Below are positions 20,540-32,167 of a stretch of 64,000 bases of DNA, in pieces (positions within the stretch are counted from its first letter, which is position 1; every line of letters begins with the position of its first letter). A program made the position numbers and the translations under genes. Source of the stretch: Verticillium longisporum. Taxonomy: Eukaryota > Ascomycota > Sordariomycetes > Glomerellales > Plectosphaerellaceae. The stretch spans positions 3,906,001 through 3,970,000 of the forward strand of contig JAETXT010000004.1 of assembly GCA_019188255.1 (NCBI GenBank), in the 5' to 3' direction. The notes beneath the pieces were generated by a model. That model had not been told where the DNA came from. It was given only the letters and a program-made list of their open reading frames with translations, and did no database searches.

Positions 20540-22194
20540 ATGGAGACTCTTTCAAAAGAAGGTCAATTATTCCTTGCTATCCAAGCTATGGACAATGACC
20601 CGAACCTAAGCGCCCGGAGTGCTGCGAGGATCTACACCGTCCCCTTAACGACGCTCCTCCGACGCCAGAAGGGCAAACCCTCCCGACGCGAAAGCCCGCC
20701 CAATTCTGCCAAATTAACAGTACTAGAAGAGAAAACTATTGTCGAATATATCCTTGACCTAGATGCGCGATCTTACCCTCCCCGGTTGGGTGAGGTCGGA
20801 GATATGGCGAATCGCCTGCTTGCCGACCGTGACGCGCCACGCGTCGGGAAGAACTGGGCCGCAAACTTCGTCAAACGGCAACCAGAGCTCCGGACGCGTT
20901 TCTTTCGCAAGTACGACTACAAGAGGGCCCAATGCGAAGATCCGGACGCGATAAACGCGTGGTTCCGCCTCGTGCATAACATGATCGCCAAGTACGGCAT
21001 CCAAGAGGCTGACATGTACAACTTTGACGAGACCGGCTTCCAGATGGGCGTTATCGCCAACGGAATGGTCGTGACCAGTTCGGAAAGACGGTCCAATGTG
21101 AAGATGAGGCAGCCAGGCAACCGGGAATGGGTTACGGTGATCCAGGGCGTTGGCGCGTTGGGTTTCTCCGTCCCGCCGTTCATCGTGGTTTCGGGCAAGT
21201 ACCACCTCTCGAGCTGGTACCAGGACGACGCGATTTCTCGCGACTGGAGAATCGCAACATCTCCAAACGGCTGGACGACGAATGATATTGGTCTGGAATG
21301 GATTCGGCATTTTGACAGGCATACAAAGTCCCGTACTTCGGGCGGTTATCGCCTACTGATCCTGGATGGCCACGAAAGTCACCACTCGGTCGACTTCGAA
21401 CTCTACTGCAAGGAGAACAACATCATCACACTCTGTATGCCTCCTCATTCGTCACATCTACTCCAGCCTCTCGATGTTGGGTGTTTTGGCCCACTAAAGA
21501 AAGCATACGGTCGGCAAATCGAGGATAGGATGAGGGCGGGTACAACGCACATCAGCAAAGAGGACTTCTTCCCGGCGTTTTCGGCTGCATTTCAGCAAGC
21601 AATGACAGAAAAAACATCCAGGGAGGCTTTCGAGGAGCGGGGCTTGTCCCCCATAACCCGGAAACAGTCCTGTCAAAGCTGGATGTGAGGTTGAGGACGA
21701 CGACGCCTCCGGGGACGTCCCACGGGGAGCGTGATTCTTGGGTCTCTAAGACGCCCACTAACCTGCTCGAGGCAGGTTCCCAGACTGACTTCATCAAAGG
21801 GCGAATCTCACGCCACCAGGGAAGCTCCCCAACGTCAATTTTAGATGCTGTTGACTATCTTGCGAAGGGGACGCGGGGTGTTATGCACCAGATCGCTCTT
21901 TTGAAGTCAGAGGTTATGATCCTTCGAGAGGAAAATGCTACACTAAGCCGACGCCGGAGGGCCAAAAAGCTACGTCTCCGGGAAGGAGGAAGCATGGCTG
22001 TAGGCGAGGGACAGGACAAGATTGCTCAGAAGGAAGTAGATATCCAGATAAAAGAGGAAACGCTGCAGAACCCGGGTCCCGCGTCGTGGTCCCAGCCGAA
22101 GAAACGATGCTGTAGCGTATGCGGGAAGACCGGCCACAACGCGAGAACTTGTCAGGTAGCTATCTCATCGTCTGCAAAAGACGAGGAGGAGTGA
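20540..22194 (+). CDS. pogo-family transposase, copy A, one-base frameshift
   Basis: A DDE transposase that cuts and pastes the element. An N-terminal psq-type helix-turn-helix (QLFLAIQAMDNDPNLSARSAA) is followed by a CENP-B/Tc5-like HTH (ANRLLADRDAPRVGKNW) and the DDE core: Asp in YNFDETGFQMGV, Asp in LLILDGHESHHS, Asp in LLQPLDVGCFGPLKKAYG. The frame shifts at a six-A run (21609-21614). Copy B has seven A at the same place, and a seventh A here would join MTEK to the GGFRGAGLVP region and the C-terminal part. That part has a coiled region (LLKSEVMILREENATL) and a CCHC knuckle, CSVCGKTGHNARTC. Either a recent inactivating deletion or a homopolymer error; the latter seems likelier. Confidence 0.9.
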
Positions 22195-22255
22195 TTTTAA
22201 TTGATTTACGGCGTTTGGGTTGAGGTTTTCCTCGGAATGTTTGTCGGGTCGGGGT

Positions 22256-22301
22256 GAAGTGAACCACTCGCATGGGTGAACCACTCGCTTGTGGATTACG
22301 T
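22256..22301 (-). repeat. right terminal inverted repeat, copy A
   Basis: Reverse complement of the left 46-bp repeat with a single difference (A versus T at repeat position 30). The flanking TA follows at 22302. Confidence 0.93.
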
Positions 22302-22314
22302 TAATATCCTATTA

Positions 22315-22357
22315 ACGTACATGTACAGTGAGTGGGCCAGTACAGTGAGTGGACCAC
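22315..22357 (+). repeat. terminal inverted repeat, copy B (3' end of its transposase)
   Basis: A 43-bp repeat starting ACGTACATG. It contains a near-perfect tandem duplication, TACAGTGAGTGG-CCA twice, at 17-bp spacing, as in copy A. Confidence 0.93.
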
Positions 22358-22436
22358 CTCACCTCGACCCGACAAACATTCCAACCCAGAACTAAACAAA
22401 AACATAGGAAATCAATTGAAATCACGCCCCATTACC

Positions 22437-24074
22437 TTATTCAGAAGATAATATAGTCATCTGACAAGTTCTCGCGTTATGGCCAGTATTTCCACAGGTG
22501 CCACAGGTCCGTTTCTTCGGTATAGCCCGAGTCGCGCGACCCGGATTCTGCCTCGTTTCCTCCCTCATCTGAACATCTACCTCCTTCTGGGCAATCTGGT
22601 CTTGTCCATCACCTAGAGTCATACTCCCTCCTTCCCTGAGACGTACTTTTTTAGCTCTCCGACGTCGGCTAAGGGTAGCATTCTCGCTTTCAAGTATCTT
22701 GAGCCTTGCGTCCATTAGGACGAACTGGTGCATTATCTTGTGTGTACCCTTCGTGTATTGGTCGATAGCCTGAAGCATTGATGTTGGTGAGCTTCCCTGG
22801 TGTCGGGAGATTCGATTCTTAATGAATTCGGACTGTGAAGTGGCTTCAATCGGGTTTGTAGGAGTCTTACACACCCATGGCTTAGGGAGTCCAGAAGACG
22901 TTCCTGGCGGCGTTGGTGTCTTTAATTTCACATCCAGCCTTGAAAGGACTGCTTCTGGGTCATGGGGGTAAGTCCAGCCCCTTGAAAACCTCCCTGGATG
23001 TTTTTTTCTGTCATAGAATTCTGGAATGCCGTAAAAAAGCTGGGAAGAAGTCCTCCTTGGAGATATGGTTTGTACCTGCCTTCATCTTCATCTCAATTTG
23101 CCGACCGTACGCTTTCTTCAGCGGTCCAAAACAGCCGACATCGAGAGGTTGGAGTAGATGGGACGAATGAGGAGGCATACAAAGTGTAATGATCTTATTC
23201 TCCTTACAGTAAAGCTCGAATTTGGCGGAGTGGTGGCTTTCGTGGCCGTCTAGGATGAGAATGCGAAATGCGCCCGAAGTACGCGACCTTGTATGTTGGT
23301 CGAAGTGCCGAATCCAATCGAGACCAATATCATTCGTAGTCCAGCCGTTTGGAGAGGTTGCGACCTTCCAGTCGCGAGGAAACGCGTCTTCTTCGTACCA
23401 TGACGAGAGGTGAAATTTACCCGCAACAACGATGTATGGCGGGACACAGAATCCGGTCGCGCCAACGCCCTGGATCACTGTAACCCATTCCCGATTACCC
23501 GGCTGTCTCATCTTAACGTTAGAACGTCTTTCAGAGTTTGTAACAACCATTCCATTAGCGATAACGCCCATTTGGAAACCGGTCTCATCGAAGTTATAGG
23601 TGTCTTCGTCCGTCACGCCGTACTTCGCGACCATGTTACGTACGAGCGTAAACCACGCGTTTATCGCGTCGGGATCTTCGCATTGGGCCCTCTTATAGTC
23701 GTACTTTCGAAAGATACGCGTCCGGAGCGCAGGTTGTCGTTTGACGAATCTTGAAGCCCATCGCGGTCCGACGGGTGGCGCGTCGCGCGCCGCCAGCAGG
23801 ACATTCGCCATATCTCCAACACTATCCAACCGAGGGGGTATGATCGGGAATCTAGGTCTAGTATGTATTCGACAATCGTTTGCTCTTCTAGCATTGTTAA
23901 TTTCTTTAATTTGGATGTGATTTCGCTTCGGGATGGGGTGCCGTTCTGGCGGCGAACGAGAGTCGTTCGGCTGACATTGTAGATGGCTGCAGCACGTCGG
24001 GCGCTTAACCCTGGATCTTTTTCCATTGCTTGACGGGCAAGGAATAGCTGACTGTCTTGAGAAGGTGTTTCCAT
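22437..24074 (-). CDS. pogo-family transposase, copy B, three frame breaks
   Basis: Same architecture as copy A: HTH (QLFLARQAMEKDPGLSARRAA), second HTH, DDE core (YNFDETGFQMGV, LILDGHESHHS, LLQPLDVGCFGPLKKAYG), coiled region and a CCHC knuckle (CGTCGNTGHNARTC). Start at 24074, METPSQDSQ, matching the copy A start. Three one-base frame breaks, each explained by one missing base in a homopolymer: a five-C run (23834-23838), a six-T run in the coding sense (23033-23038) and a five-C run (22964-22968). Between them the protein aligns with copy A without other damage, and no in-frame stops or RIP-like changes are seen. Taken literally the element is non-autonomous. Confidence 0.9.
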
Positions 24075-24130
24075 GACTGGTTGTAGAGAAAAGTAAGGTG
24101 GAATGTTGAAGTTTGGAGAATGACGCGAAA

Positions 24131-24173
24131 GTGGTCCACTCACTGTACTGGCCCACTCACTGTACATGTACGT
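24131..24173 (-). repeat. terminal inverted repeat, copy B (5' end of its transposase)
   Basis: An exact 43-bp reverse complement of the repeat at 22315-22357; the target TA follows at 24174. Confidence 0.93.
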
Positions 24174-25420
24174 TATAAATAGAATTTTAAGCTTCTTTAA
24201 TAGATATTTATCTCTTTTACGATTATTAAACTTCTCTAAATCGCTTTAGGATATTTATATATCTATATATTATATTAATAATTAAAGGTAATAATAATAA
24301 TATCTCTTAGTATTTTATAAATAGCTAGGTATATATATAAATACTTTTATAATTAATATTATTATAAATATTATTAAGAATTAGGATATTATTAATTTTA
24401 TTAATATTCTAATCTCTAATAATATTTTAATAAATAATATTTATATTTATAAGCTTTTATATATTCTTTATCCTAAATTATATAAAGAAAATACTATTAA
24501 ATACTAATTATAATATTATAATTATATATTTAACCTTATTAATTATATATTCCTCTATAATAAGGATAGTAAGACGTTTAAATAAGAGTCTTAATCTCTC
24601 GAAGATAGTAATAATCCTAATAATATCCTATACTTCTAATAGAAGAAGGGCTTAATAGGAAAGCTTTATAATATTATTAAATAAATAAGATCCTCTTTAT
24701 AATAAAGTAAATATTTCTAATATATTATAATAGAAGAAGCTTAAAGTTAAGAATTCCTCCTCTATTAATAAAATAATAAAGCTTTAATTATTATTAAATA
24801 ATAAGATTTAATAGAATTTAATATATCTAATACTCGATTAAGCTCTAAAGAAGAAGGGTAATATCTAAAGCTTCTTAATTAGAAATATATATAAAATTAA
24901 CTTTTATAAGTAAGTTCTTATTAAAGATTACCTCCTCCTTAAAGATTAGCGCCTTTTAATAAAGCTTTATATTACTTTTAAGCCCCTTTATTAATAAATA
25001 ATATAAATATAAGGATAGAATAAAGATAAGAGCTATAATATTTTCTAAGAGGTTCTTATTAGAATAGAATATATCCTAAAGAGGATAGAGGAGTAGAAAG
25101 CGTTTTTTAATAATCTAAATAATAATAATTAATAATAGGAAAAGTAAGCCTCTTTAAGTATTCGTAGGCGAATATAGTATTAACGAAATAAACGATTTAT
25201 ATTACTTCTAATTAATTAAATACTTCTAGAATATATCTATAATAAATATATAGATATATTATAGCGCTTTAAGGCTTTTATTAAAGATTTATATTATTAT
25301 TTCTATTTATTTATTATTAATATATAATAGAAGTTAAATTAATATTATATAAAGCTTAAGGAGTCCCCTCTCTATATAGCTACTATAATCCTCTACCTTA
25401 GCCTTAGATATTAATAGCTC
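24174..25420. repeat. AT-rich, RIP-degraded repeat, right part
   Basis: About 1.25 kb of TA-rich sequence almost free of CA/TG, like 19431-20441. No protein or end repeat can be read. It ends sharply near 25415, only about 180 bp before the start codon of the next zinc-cluster gene. Confidence 0.75.
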
Positions 25421-25599
25421 AACCACACAACCATTTTGCTTCTCCCCCATCATCAACCATTCAACGAGTCACCACGATCCTCGATACTGGCTGGACCCCC
25501 TTCTCCTCTCAGCCTCGCCCCCCCCTTGTTTCCATCTGATTGCATCCCCGTCGGACATTGCCCGCTGACTGACTTGTCAGGCTGTGTCTTTCTTCCATC

Positions 25600-27861
25600 A
25601 TGTCATCCGCGGCGGATATGCGAACAAATGTCCACCGCTTTCGCATTCGACGCTCGTCCATCTCAGACCCTCACGCCGATCCCTCGTCCACGTTGTCTTC
25701 GGCACCGCTCCGACGACGGTCTGCCTCACCCCCCACCGGCAACGGCACAAGCATCATCGCCTCAGTGGCATCCTCCAATGAAGGGCCCTTGTCTGCCGAG
25801 AGACCCGGCCCCTCAGACGGCCTCCCCTCCGCCAAAGCCGCCCGTGAGATACCCGCTTGCGACCGCTGCCGCCACTTCAAGAAGAAGTGCAGTCGTACTT
25901 TTCCCATCTGCACCCTCTGCGCCAATGCCGGGTCCAAGTGCAGCCTCTCGACGCCTGTCGACTCAACAGCGGCGCAGACGCATCATCTGCGCGCCAGGGT
26001 GGAATGGCTCTCCAGCTTCATCAACAAGCACGTCCCCGTCGGGCCTACGGGCATAGCCTCCATCGACACGGGCACTGATCTGTCGTCCTTCGTTGACCAC
26101 AGTCGACGGTCGAATGCGACGAGTGACACCAGTCAGCGGGTTCTCCCGACAACTCCTTCACTGGCGGCGCCACTGCAGCGTCATGCTCCCAGTCGACCCT
26201 TTGATCCCCTAGAAGGCGTCCGTCATGTCAATTCTCACGCGACACCTCCGGGGGGGAACGATCCGCTCAGCCAGCCGCCCTCCATCTTCTCGAGCCCCGG
26301 CAGACCGGGTCTCGCCGCCGCATCCACCATCGGCACCCCGGGTCTACCTCCTGACGCCGCCGCCCGCAGGTTTGTCGATGCCTACTTCCGCAACGTCAAC
26401 CGCGCCTACCCATTCGCCAACCGCGACAAGGTCCTGCGCGATCTGGAGGCCTTGGGTGAAACGGCCATGGGCCAGCGCGACGCCGACTCGACCGTGCTGT
26501 ATCTCATCATGGCCATTGGTTGCACCTCCCTCGAGCGTGCCGGTCAAGTGCCCAAGGACACGGCCAGCAAGTTTGAGGTTCCCTATGCCGAGATTATCCA
26601 GGAGTGTTTGGCCAAGGAGGACACCGAGTCTATCCAGGTCCTGGTACCCCTCTCACTGTATTCGCTGTTCGATCCCCATGGGGCGTCTGCCTGGTCGATG
26701 GCCGGTATCGCCTCGAGGCACGCCATGCTCCTGGGACTCAGTCGGCGCGCCTCCGAAGACAAGTCTCTCGCGGCCGTCGAGCTCGAACTACGGCATCGTC
26801 TGTTCTGGAGCATCTTTGTGCTGGATCGCATGATGGCTGTGTCCATGGGCCTGCCCGTCGCTCTCATCGACGAAAATATGGACGTGCCTCTGCCCGGCTT
26901 GACCATTGAGGAGTTCGCTTCACCAGAACGGCAACAGTTCGCATCCACGCTCCAAACAAACCGCCACGTCATTCAGTTGAGGCAGCTCGAAGGCCGCATT
27001 CTCACCCTCATTCACCACCGGAGGAGGTCGGACATTGCCTCCTTGTCCCAGGCTGACCGCCGAGCCATCCTGCATGATCTCAGAACTGATATCGAGGCCT
27101 GGTACAGCAGTGGCTCCCTGGTATCGCCCATGGAGGCCGACAACATTCCAATTCATAACTCGATCACCTGGCTCAGCGCCCGCTACTATCACCTCCTGAT
27201 CTTGCTGCACTATCCCTGCCATTTCAACTCCTTCGCTTCAAGTGTCTCGGCGACAGAGCTGCTGAGGTTTGCGCAAAAGCACCTCCAGTCGACCTCTGCC
27301 CTCCTTCAACAGCGCCAGCTTCCCTTCAACCGGATCACGCTGTGTCGCATATTCCCTGTAGGTCTTGTGCTGATACACGGATTCATTGCATGTGAGGCAG
27401 AGGGATCGCCTTTCCCCGCCAGAGACGAGATCGCCGTCGTTGTCAGCATCCTCGAAGCGTTTCCGAGCGGCTGGGTCAACGCCCACAAAGCTGCCAACAT
27501 CTTTCGCCAGTTCATGACTCTGACGACCAGCCCGCCGAGTTACGGACCCATGCACTTTCAGACAACGATGCTCGGCAACGGGCCTCTCGATGCCGCGAGG
27601 GAGTCGACGCAGGCCATGCTGCGACCGATACTGACCAACCTCCTCGGCCTCATGCAAGAGGTCCTGGGCAAGGCGACTTGCTATGCCTTCCACGAAATGT
27701 CCGATAGTCGGGGCGGCTTCGCGGGATTCAGCGGCCCTTTATCTTCCTTTTCCCCACCCGGACCCTCGCGAAGCCTTGGTGGTTCCATGTCGGGCCTCAC
27801 GCCTGGGGCCGAAGGAACCATGGATTACAACTGGAGTTCTCTCGAAATGGGCTTTCTCTGA
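25600..27861 (+). CDS. Zn2Cys6 transcription factor, single exon
   Basis: A 753-aa nuclear regulator. Its zinc cluster is set back at residues 87-114 (Cys87, 90, 97, 104, 107, 114; ACDRCRHFKKKCSRTF), followed by a short dimerisation-type helix (HHLRARVEWLSSFINKHV). The fungal_trans domain runs from about residue 250 (RRFVDAYFRNVNRAYPFANRD) through MAIGCTSLERAG, MLLGLSRRASEDKS and ELRHRLFWSIFVLDRMMAVSMG, the hallmark segment. Long Ser/Pro-rich linkers flank the domains. There is no frame damage. The coding region starts about 180 bp from RIPed repeat DNA, so its promoter is truncated or repeat-derived. Target genes are unknown. Confidence 0.93.
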   Translation: MSSAADMRTNVHRFRIRRSSISDPHADPSSTLSSAPLRRRSASPPTGNGTSIIASVASSNEGPLSAERPGPSDGLPSAKAAREIPACDRCRHFKKKCSRTFPICTLCANAGSKCSLSTPVDSTAAQTHHLRARVEWLSSFINKHVPVGPTGIASIDTGTDLSSFVDHSRRSNATSDTSQRVLPTTPSLAAPLQRHAPSRPFDPLEGVRHVNSHATPPGGNDPLSQPPSIFSSPGRPGLAAASTIGTPGLPPDAAARRFVDAYFRNVNRAYPFANRDKVLRDLEALGETAMGQRDADSTVLYLIMAIGCTSLERAGQVPKDTASKFEVPYAEIIQECLAKEDTESIQVLVPLSLYSLFDPHGASAWSMAGIASRHAMLLGLSRRASEDKSLAAVELELRHRLFWSIFVLDRMMAVSMGLPVALIDENMDVPLPGLTIEEFASPERQQFASTLQTNRHVIQLRQLEGRILTLIHHRRRSDIASLSQADRRAILHDLRTDIEAWYSSGSLVSPMEADNIPIHNSITWLSARYYHLLILLHYPCHFNSFASSVSATELLRFAQKHLQSTSALLQQRQLPFNRITLCRIFPVGLVLIHGFIACEAEGSPFPARDEIAVVVSILEAFPSGWVNAHKAANIFRQFMTLTTSPPSYGPMHFQTTMLGNGPLDAARESTQAMLRPILTNLLGLMQEVLGKATCYAFHEMSDSRGGFAGFSGPLSSFSPPGPSRSLGGSMSGLTPGAEGTMDYNWSSLEMGFL

Positions 27862-28792
27862 ACGAGAGCGTGTAAGTGATTGAAACACGCAGCTTTGCCT
27901 ACCTTGGCGGGCTGCTCTGTCTTCGGCTGCTTTCGCAATCAGCGCACAGATGCCAGGCTTGATCCAATCTGGCGAAACAACATCAATTGATACCGAAAAC
28001 GGGTATGATTGAGCATCAGATCTGATGCTCACGTCATTCGGTACGGTAATGCAACGCCCGCCTGATGGGTAATGCAAACCCAGCTGGTGAGTCACGAGAC
28101 GATGGCGACTTATTTTCCCAGTATTCATTCGGCTCCGGTGGCTTCGGCCCCCGTTTGACTTGATTGATCATCTGGAGAGATCTCAGATGCGCACCGTCAC
28201 TGTGCCTTGGCTGGCTGCCCGATGCAGCAACAGATTGGAACACCCTGCGTCACAGGCTAGTGGGAGCCCCAACCCACGCACCCCGAAGGAGACACAATTC
28301 CCGGACTTTGGGGACCGGGGCAGATGCTAGGCCTGGACCGCCGCCTGTCGTCTACTCCACTTGGCTCTCGCAGGCGACGAACGGGCCGCTGTGAATCGTC
28401 ACTACCGCAATTCTGGTACGTAATGACAGGCGGTCAAGCCCGGCACCGCATGTGTCTTGGCTTCCCGAATAGGTCAATAGACGACAACATGTGGGGCCAC
28501 GACGGCCTTACAGTTCTTTTGCCTCAGTCTAATTCGACTGACGGAAGGGCAATCTTTGGAAAATAAGCCTCTGGAGCAGCGTCTTGGGTAGTAGAGAATC
28601 GACTTCTCAGTGGTGGTTCCACGCCTGTGAATCTTTGTGGCGGCCAAAGGTACTTATATTAATAGCCTTTGGTCCTCGTCTTCTTCTACCATGCTTGGTT
28701 ATCCTTCACTGAACATCAAGCGCATTTATTGACTGCCCTACCTCGACACCACAGCTTCAAACGACATCTCGCCTACTCGGCGGCCGCCCATC
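27862..28792. other. intergenic, upstream of the P-type ATPase
   Basis: About 930 bp with no recognisable gene. An AT-rich word (TATATTAATAG, about 28655-28665) lies 130 bp before the ATPase ATG and could be its core promoter. Confidence 0.45.
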
Positions 28793-31700
28793 ATGTCGGA
28801 AAAGCAGGCGCACCAAGCCACAGAAGGCCATGTTTCTGGCCAGGCAAACGAACCCATGACGGCGCCGGCGCACGCTCTGTCTGCCGCACAGGTTGTGGAA
28901 GAACTCCAGACAGACCCAGCCGCCGGCTTGACTATCGAGGAAGCTTCTCTTCGTCTTTCAAAGTATGGGGTCAACGACTTTGAGAAGGAAAAGGGTGTTC
29001 GTCCACTCCAAATATTTATCGCCCAGATTGTCAACTCCATGGTCATGGTACGCATCTCCAGTCACCAACTGCCATTGTATTTCAAACGCTCATCTGCCGC
29101 AGGTTCTTCTTCTTGCTCTCGCAGCCAGTTTTGCTATTCAAGCTTGGATCGAAGGCGGTGTACTTGCCGCCCTGATTCTCATCAATGTCGTCATTGGTTT
29201 CTTTCAGGACTTGCAGGCCGCCAGAACTATCGCATCACTGCAATCTCTCAACTCGCCGACGGCCAGCGTCATCCGGGGCGGAGCAAGCACCACGGTGGAG
29301 AAGGCGACTCTCGTCCCCGGCGATATCATTGAACTGAAGACGGGCGACATGGTCCCCGCTGACGTTCGCCTCATTGACACCGTCAACCTCGAAGCCGACG
29401 AGGCACTCCTCACTGGCGAATCTGTCCCCGCGCGCAAAGATCCAAAGGCCACCTTCGACGGCGAAGACACCGGACCCGGCGATCGCCTGAACGTCGCCTT
29501 CAGCTCGACTACCATTACCAAAGGCCGCGGACGTGCTGTCGTGTTCGCTACCGGCATGTCGACCGAGATTGGAGCCATTGCCGCTGCTCTCCACGACCAG
29601 GGCGGCGACAAGCGCAAGCCCAAGAAGGATGCCGATGGCAACGTCAGCCTTGCCGCCCATTTCATGTACGCCCTTGGTTGCCTCTGGGACTGGTGCGGCG
29701 CTTTCCTCGGCTTGACTGTCGGCACACCCCTGCAGCGCAAGCTTTCCCGCCTGTTTCTGTACATTTTCATGTTCGCTATCGTCTGCGCCCTCATCGTTCT
29801 CGGTGCCAACGGCATGGAGGGGCGACGCGATGTCATTATCTATGCTGTCGCGACGGCCATTGGCACACTTCCCGTCACACTCGTCCTCGTCCTTACCATC
29901 ACCATGGCTGCGGGAACCAAGGTCATGGTGGAGCGGAACGTCCTTGTGCGCAACATGCGCTCCCTGGAAGCTCTGGGTGGAGTCACAAGTCAGTTGCTCC
30001 CCCCCCTAGCACTGACCATGGATACGTGACTAACGTGACCAGATATTTGTTCGGATAAGACTGGCACCTTGACTCAGGGCAAGATGGTCGTCAGAATGGC
30101 GTGGCTTCCCAGCCTCGGCACTTACTCTGTGGGCATGAGCAACGAACCGTACAACCCCGAGGTCGGCGGCGTGAGCTTCACAGTCGCTGAGCCCAAGGAC
30201 ATTCCCGCCGAAGATACGGAGAGCGCAAAAGTCATGCCCGCGGATGAGGCCGCTGCCCACTCACCCCTTCGCCACTACCTTGATGTCGCCTCGCTTGCCA
30301 ACCTTGCCACCGTCCAAAAGGTCGACTCTGAAGATGCGCCTGGTACGCAAGTATGGAAAGCATCTGGTGACCCCACGGAGATTGCGATTCAAGTCCTTGC
30401 CACGCGCTTCGGACGCACAAGCCCGCTGTTGGCCAGCTCCTCGGAGTGGAAGCAGCTTGCTGAGTTCCCCTTTGATTCTGCCATCAAGAAAATGTCTGTT
30501 CTCCTCCAAAATGAAGTCACTGGGGTGGTCCATGCCTTCACCAAGGGCGCTGTCGAGCGCGTCATCGACAGCTGTACCTCCCTCTCTGCCACGAGCGACG
30601 GCACGACTCCCATGACGGATGCCATCAAAGCTGACATCCTGGCCAACATGGAGGCGCTTGCACGCCGCGGCCTGCGTGTACTTGCATTGGCCAGCAAATC
30701 CCCGGTCCGCGCTGTCACCGAAAAGGAGGCTTCATCAGGCAATCTGAAGCGTGACGAGTTTGAAGACGACCTTATTTTCCGTGGTCTTGTCGGAATCTAC
30801 GATCCCCCTCGTCCGGAATCCCGGCCCAGCGTCTTCAAGTGCCACCAGGCCGGCATTGGCGTCCACATGCTGACCGGCGACCACCCTGAGACTGCACGCG
30901 CCATTGCCGGTGAAGTCGGTATCCTTCCGTCGCGGATGGATCTTCTGCGTAGGGATATTGCTGAGGGCATGGTTATGACAGCACACGACTTTGACCAGTT
31001 GACGGACGAACAAGTCGATCAACTCCCCGAGCTGCCACTCGTCGTCGCGCGATGCGCGCCGTCTACCAAGGTCAGGATGATCGATGCTCTTCATCGCCGC
31101 GGCCGCTACGTTGCCATGACGGGCGACGGTGTCAACGACAGCCCCAGTCTGCACCGTGCAGATGTGGGCATCGCCATGGGAGAAGGTGGCTCCGACGTCG
31201 CCAAGTCTGCCTCCGACATTGTTCTCAGCGACGACAACTTTGCAAGCATCCTCAACGCCGTAGAAGAGGGACGCCGGATCTTCGATAACGTCCAGAAGTT
31301 TATGTTGCACGTTCTGGCCGCCAACGTCGGCTTCGTTACGACCCTGCTCATCGGTCTCGCCTACAAGGATCAGGACGGTGTCTCCATCTTCCAGCTGACG
31401 CCCGTTGAGATCCTGTTCATGCTCCTCGTCGCTGGTGCCTTTACCGAGACTGGCCTGGGCTTCGAGTCGGCCTCTCCCGACATTCTCAACCGCCCACCGC
31501 AGAGTGTAAGTCGACTCTTTTACGTGTCTCCTAACCTTGCTGACCTGGTGACCAGCTCAAATACGGTGTCTTCACACCCGAGTTCCTTGCTGACATTGCT
31601 GCCTATGGCGTACTCATGGCCATCTGCATCCTCAGCTCCTTTGTCATTGTCATCTTTGGCTTCTACGGCGGCAACCTCGGACGCGACTGCAACCTCGAGT

Positions 31701-32167
31701 GGTCCGAGCAGTGCAATGATGTCTTCCGTGCCCGCTCGACCTGCTACACGGCCATGATGTGGATCTTCCTCTTCTTCGCCTGGGAGCTCGTCGACTCGCG
31801 CCGTTCCTTCTCCGCCGGCATGGCCAGCGTCACGCGCCGCTGGCCGCAGCGCCTATGGCGCACCAAGTTCCTCTTCTGGTCCGTCATTCTCGGCACCATT
31901 AGCGTCTTCCCGACGCTGTACATCCCCGTCATCGACCACGTCGTCTTTTTGCACGACGGCATCGACAAGGAGTGGGGCATCGCCATCGCCATGACGGCCC
32001 TGTTCTTCGCGGGCGCCGAGGGGTGGAAGTGGGCCAAGAGGGTGTACCTCCGCAGGCACAACCTCATGGTCCGCAAGGACGCGGGTGCCACGGAGGAGGA
32101 TCTCGAGGCGAGGGTGTTTGAGAGGTTCTACCAGGGGCAGAGCGACGGGAGCCTCAGCGAGAAGTAG
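28793..32167 (+). CDS. ENA-type (P2D) Na+/K+-exporting P-type ATPase
   Basis: A plasma-membrane cation pump that expels Na+ or K+ and supports salt and alkaline tolerance. Exons 28793-29047, 29103-29988, 30043-31505 and 31556-32167 give 1071 aa, the normal length. Order: N-terminal cation-ATPase domain (AGLTIEEASLRLSKYGVN), actuator with LLTGESVP, phosphorylation motif CSDKTGTLTQGKM (spliced across intron 2), nucleotide-binding KGAVERV, GIYDPPRPE, MLTGDHPETARAIA, hinge TGDGVNDSPSLHRADVG, then the C-terminal membrane domain. SFAIQAWIEGGVLAALILIN in the second span and the overall layout fit the fungal ENA family rather than Ca2+ (P2A) or H+ (P3A) pumps. Introns are 50-55 nt. The reading frame is fully intact, in contrast to several neighbours. 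Confidence 0.93.

Larger units (their letters stand above)
20442..22301 (+). mobile_element. pogo/Fot1-type DNA transposon, copy A (1860 bp)
   Basis: A complete Tc1/mariner-superfamily element: 46-bp terminal inverted repeats with one mismatch, flanked by a TA on each side (20440-20441 and 22302-22303), enclosing a transposase gene on the plus strand. Base composition is balanced and CA/TG are abundant, so unlike its surroundings it has not been RIPed. It inserted into the AT-rich island. Confidence 0.93.
22315..24173 (-). mobile_element. pogo/Fot1-type DNA transposon, copy B (1859 bp)
   Basis: A second complete element with perfect 43-bp terminal inverted repeats of a different sequence from copy A, flanked by TA (22313-22314 and 24174-24175). 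Its transposase is on the minus strand, so the two elements lie tail to tail, 13 bp apart. It is almost the same length as copy A and clearly related in protein, but the ends differ, so it is a sister family and not a duplicate. It is also un-RIPed. Confidence 0.93.

Noticed and set aside
22081..22194. CCHC zinc knuckle suggesting a retroviral-type Gag.
   Set aside because: It is the C-terminal part of the pogo transposase in both copies, inside terminal inverted repeats with TA duplications; no reverse transcriptase is present.
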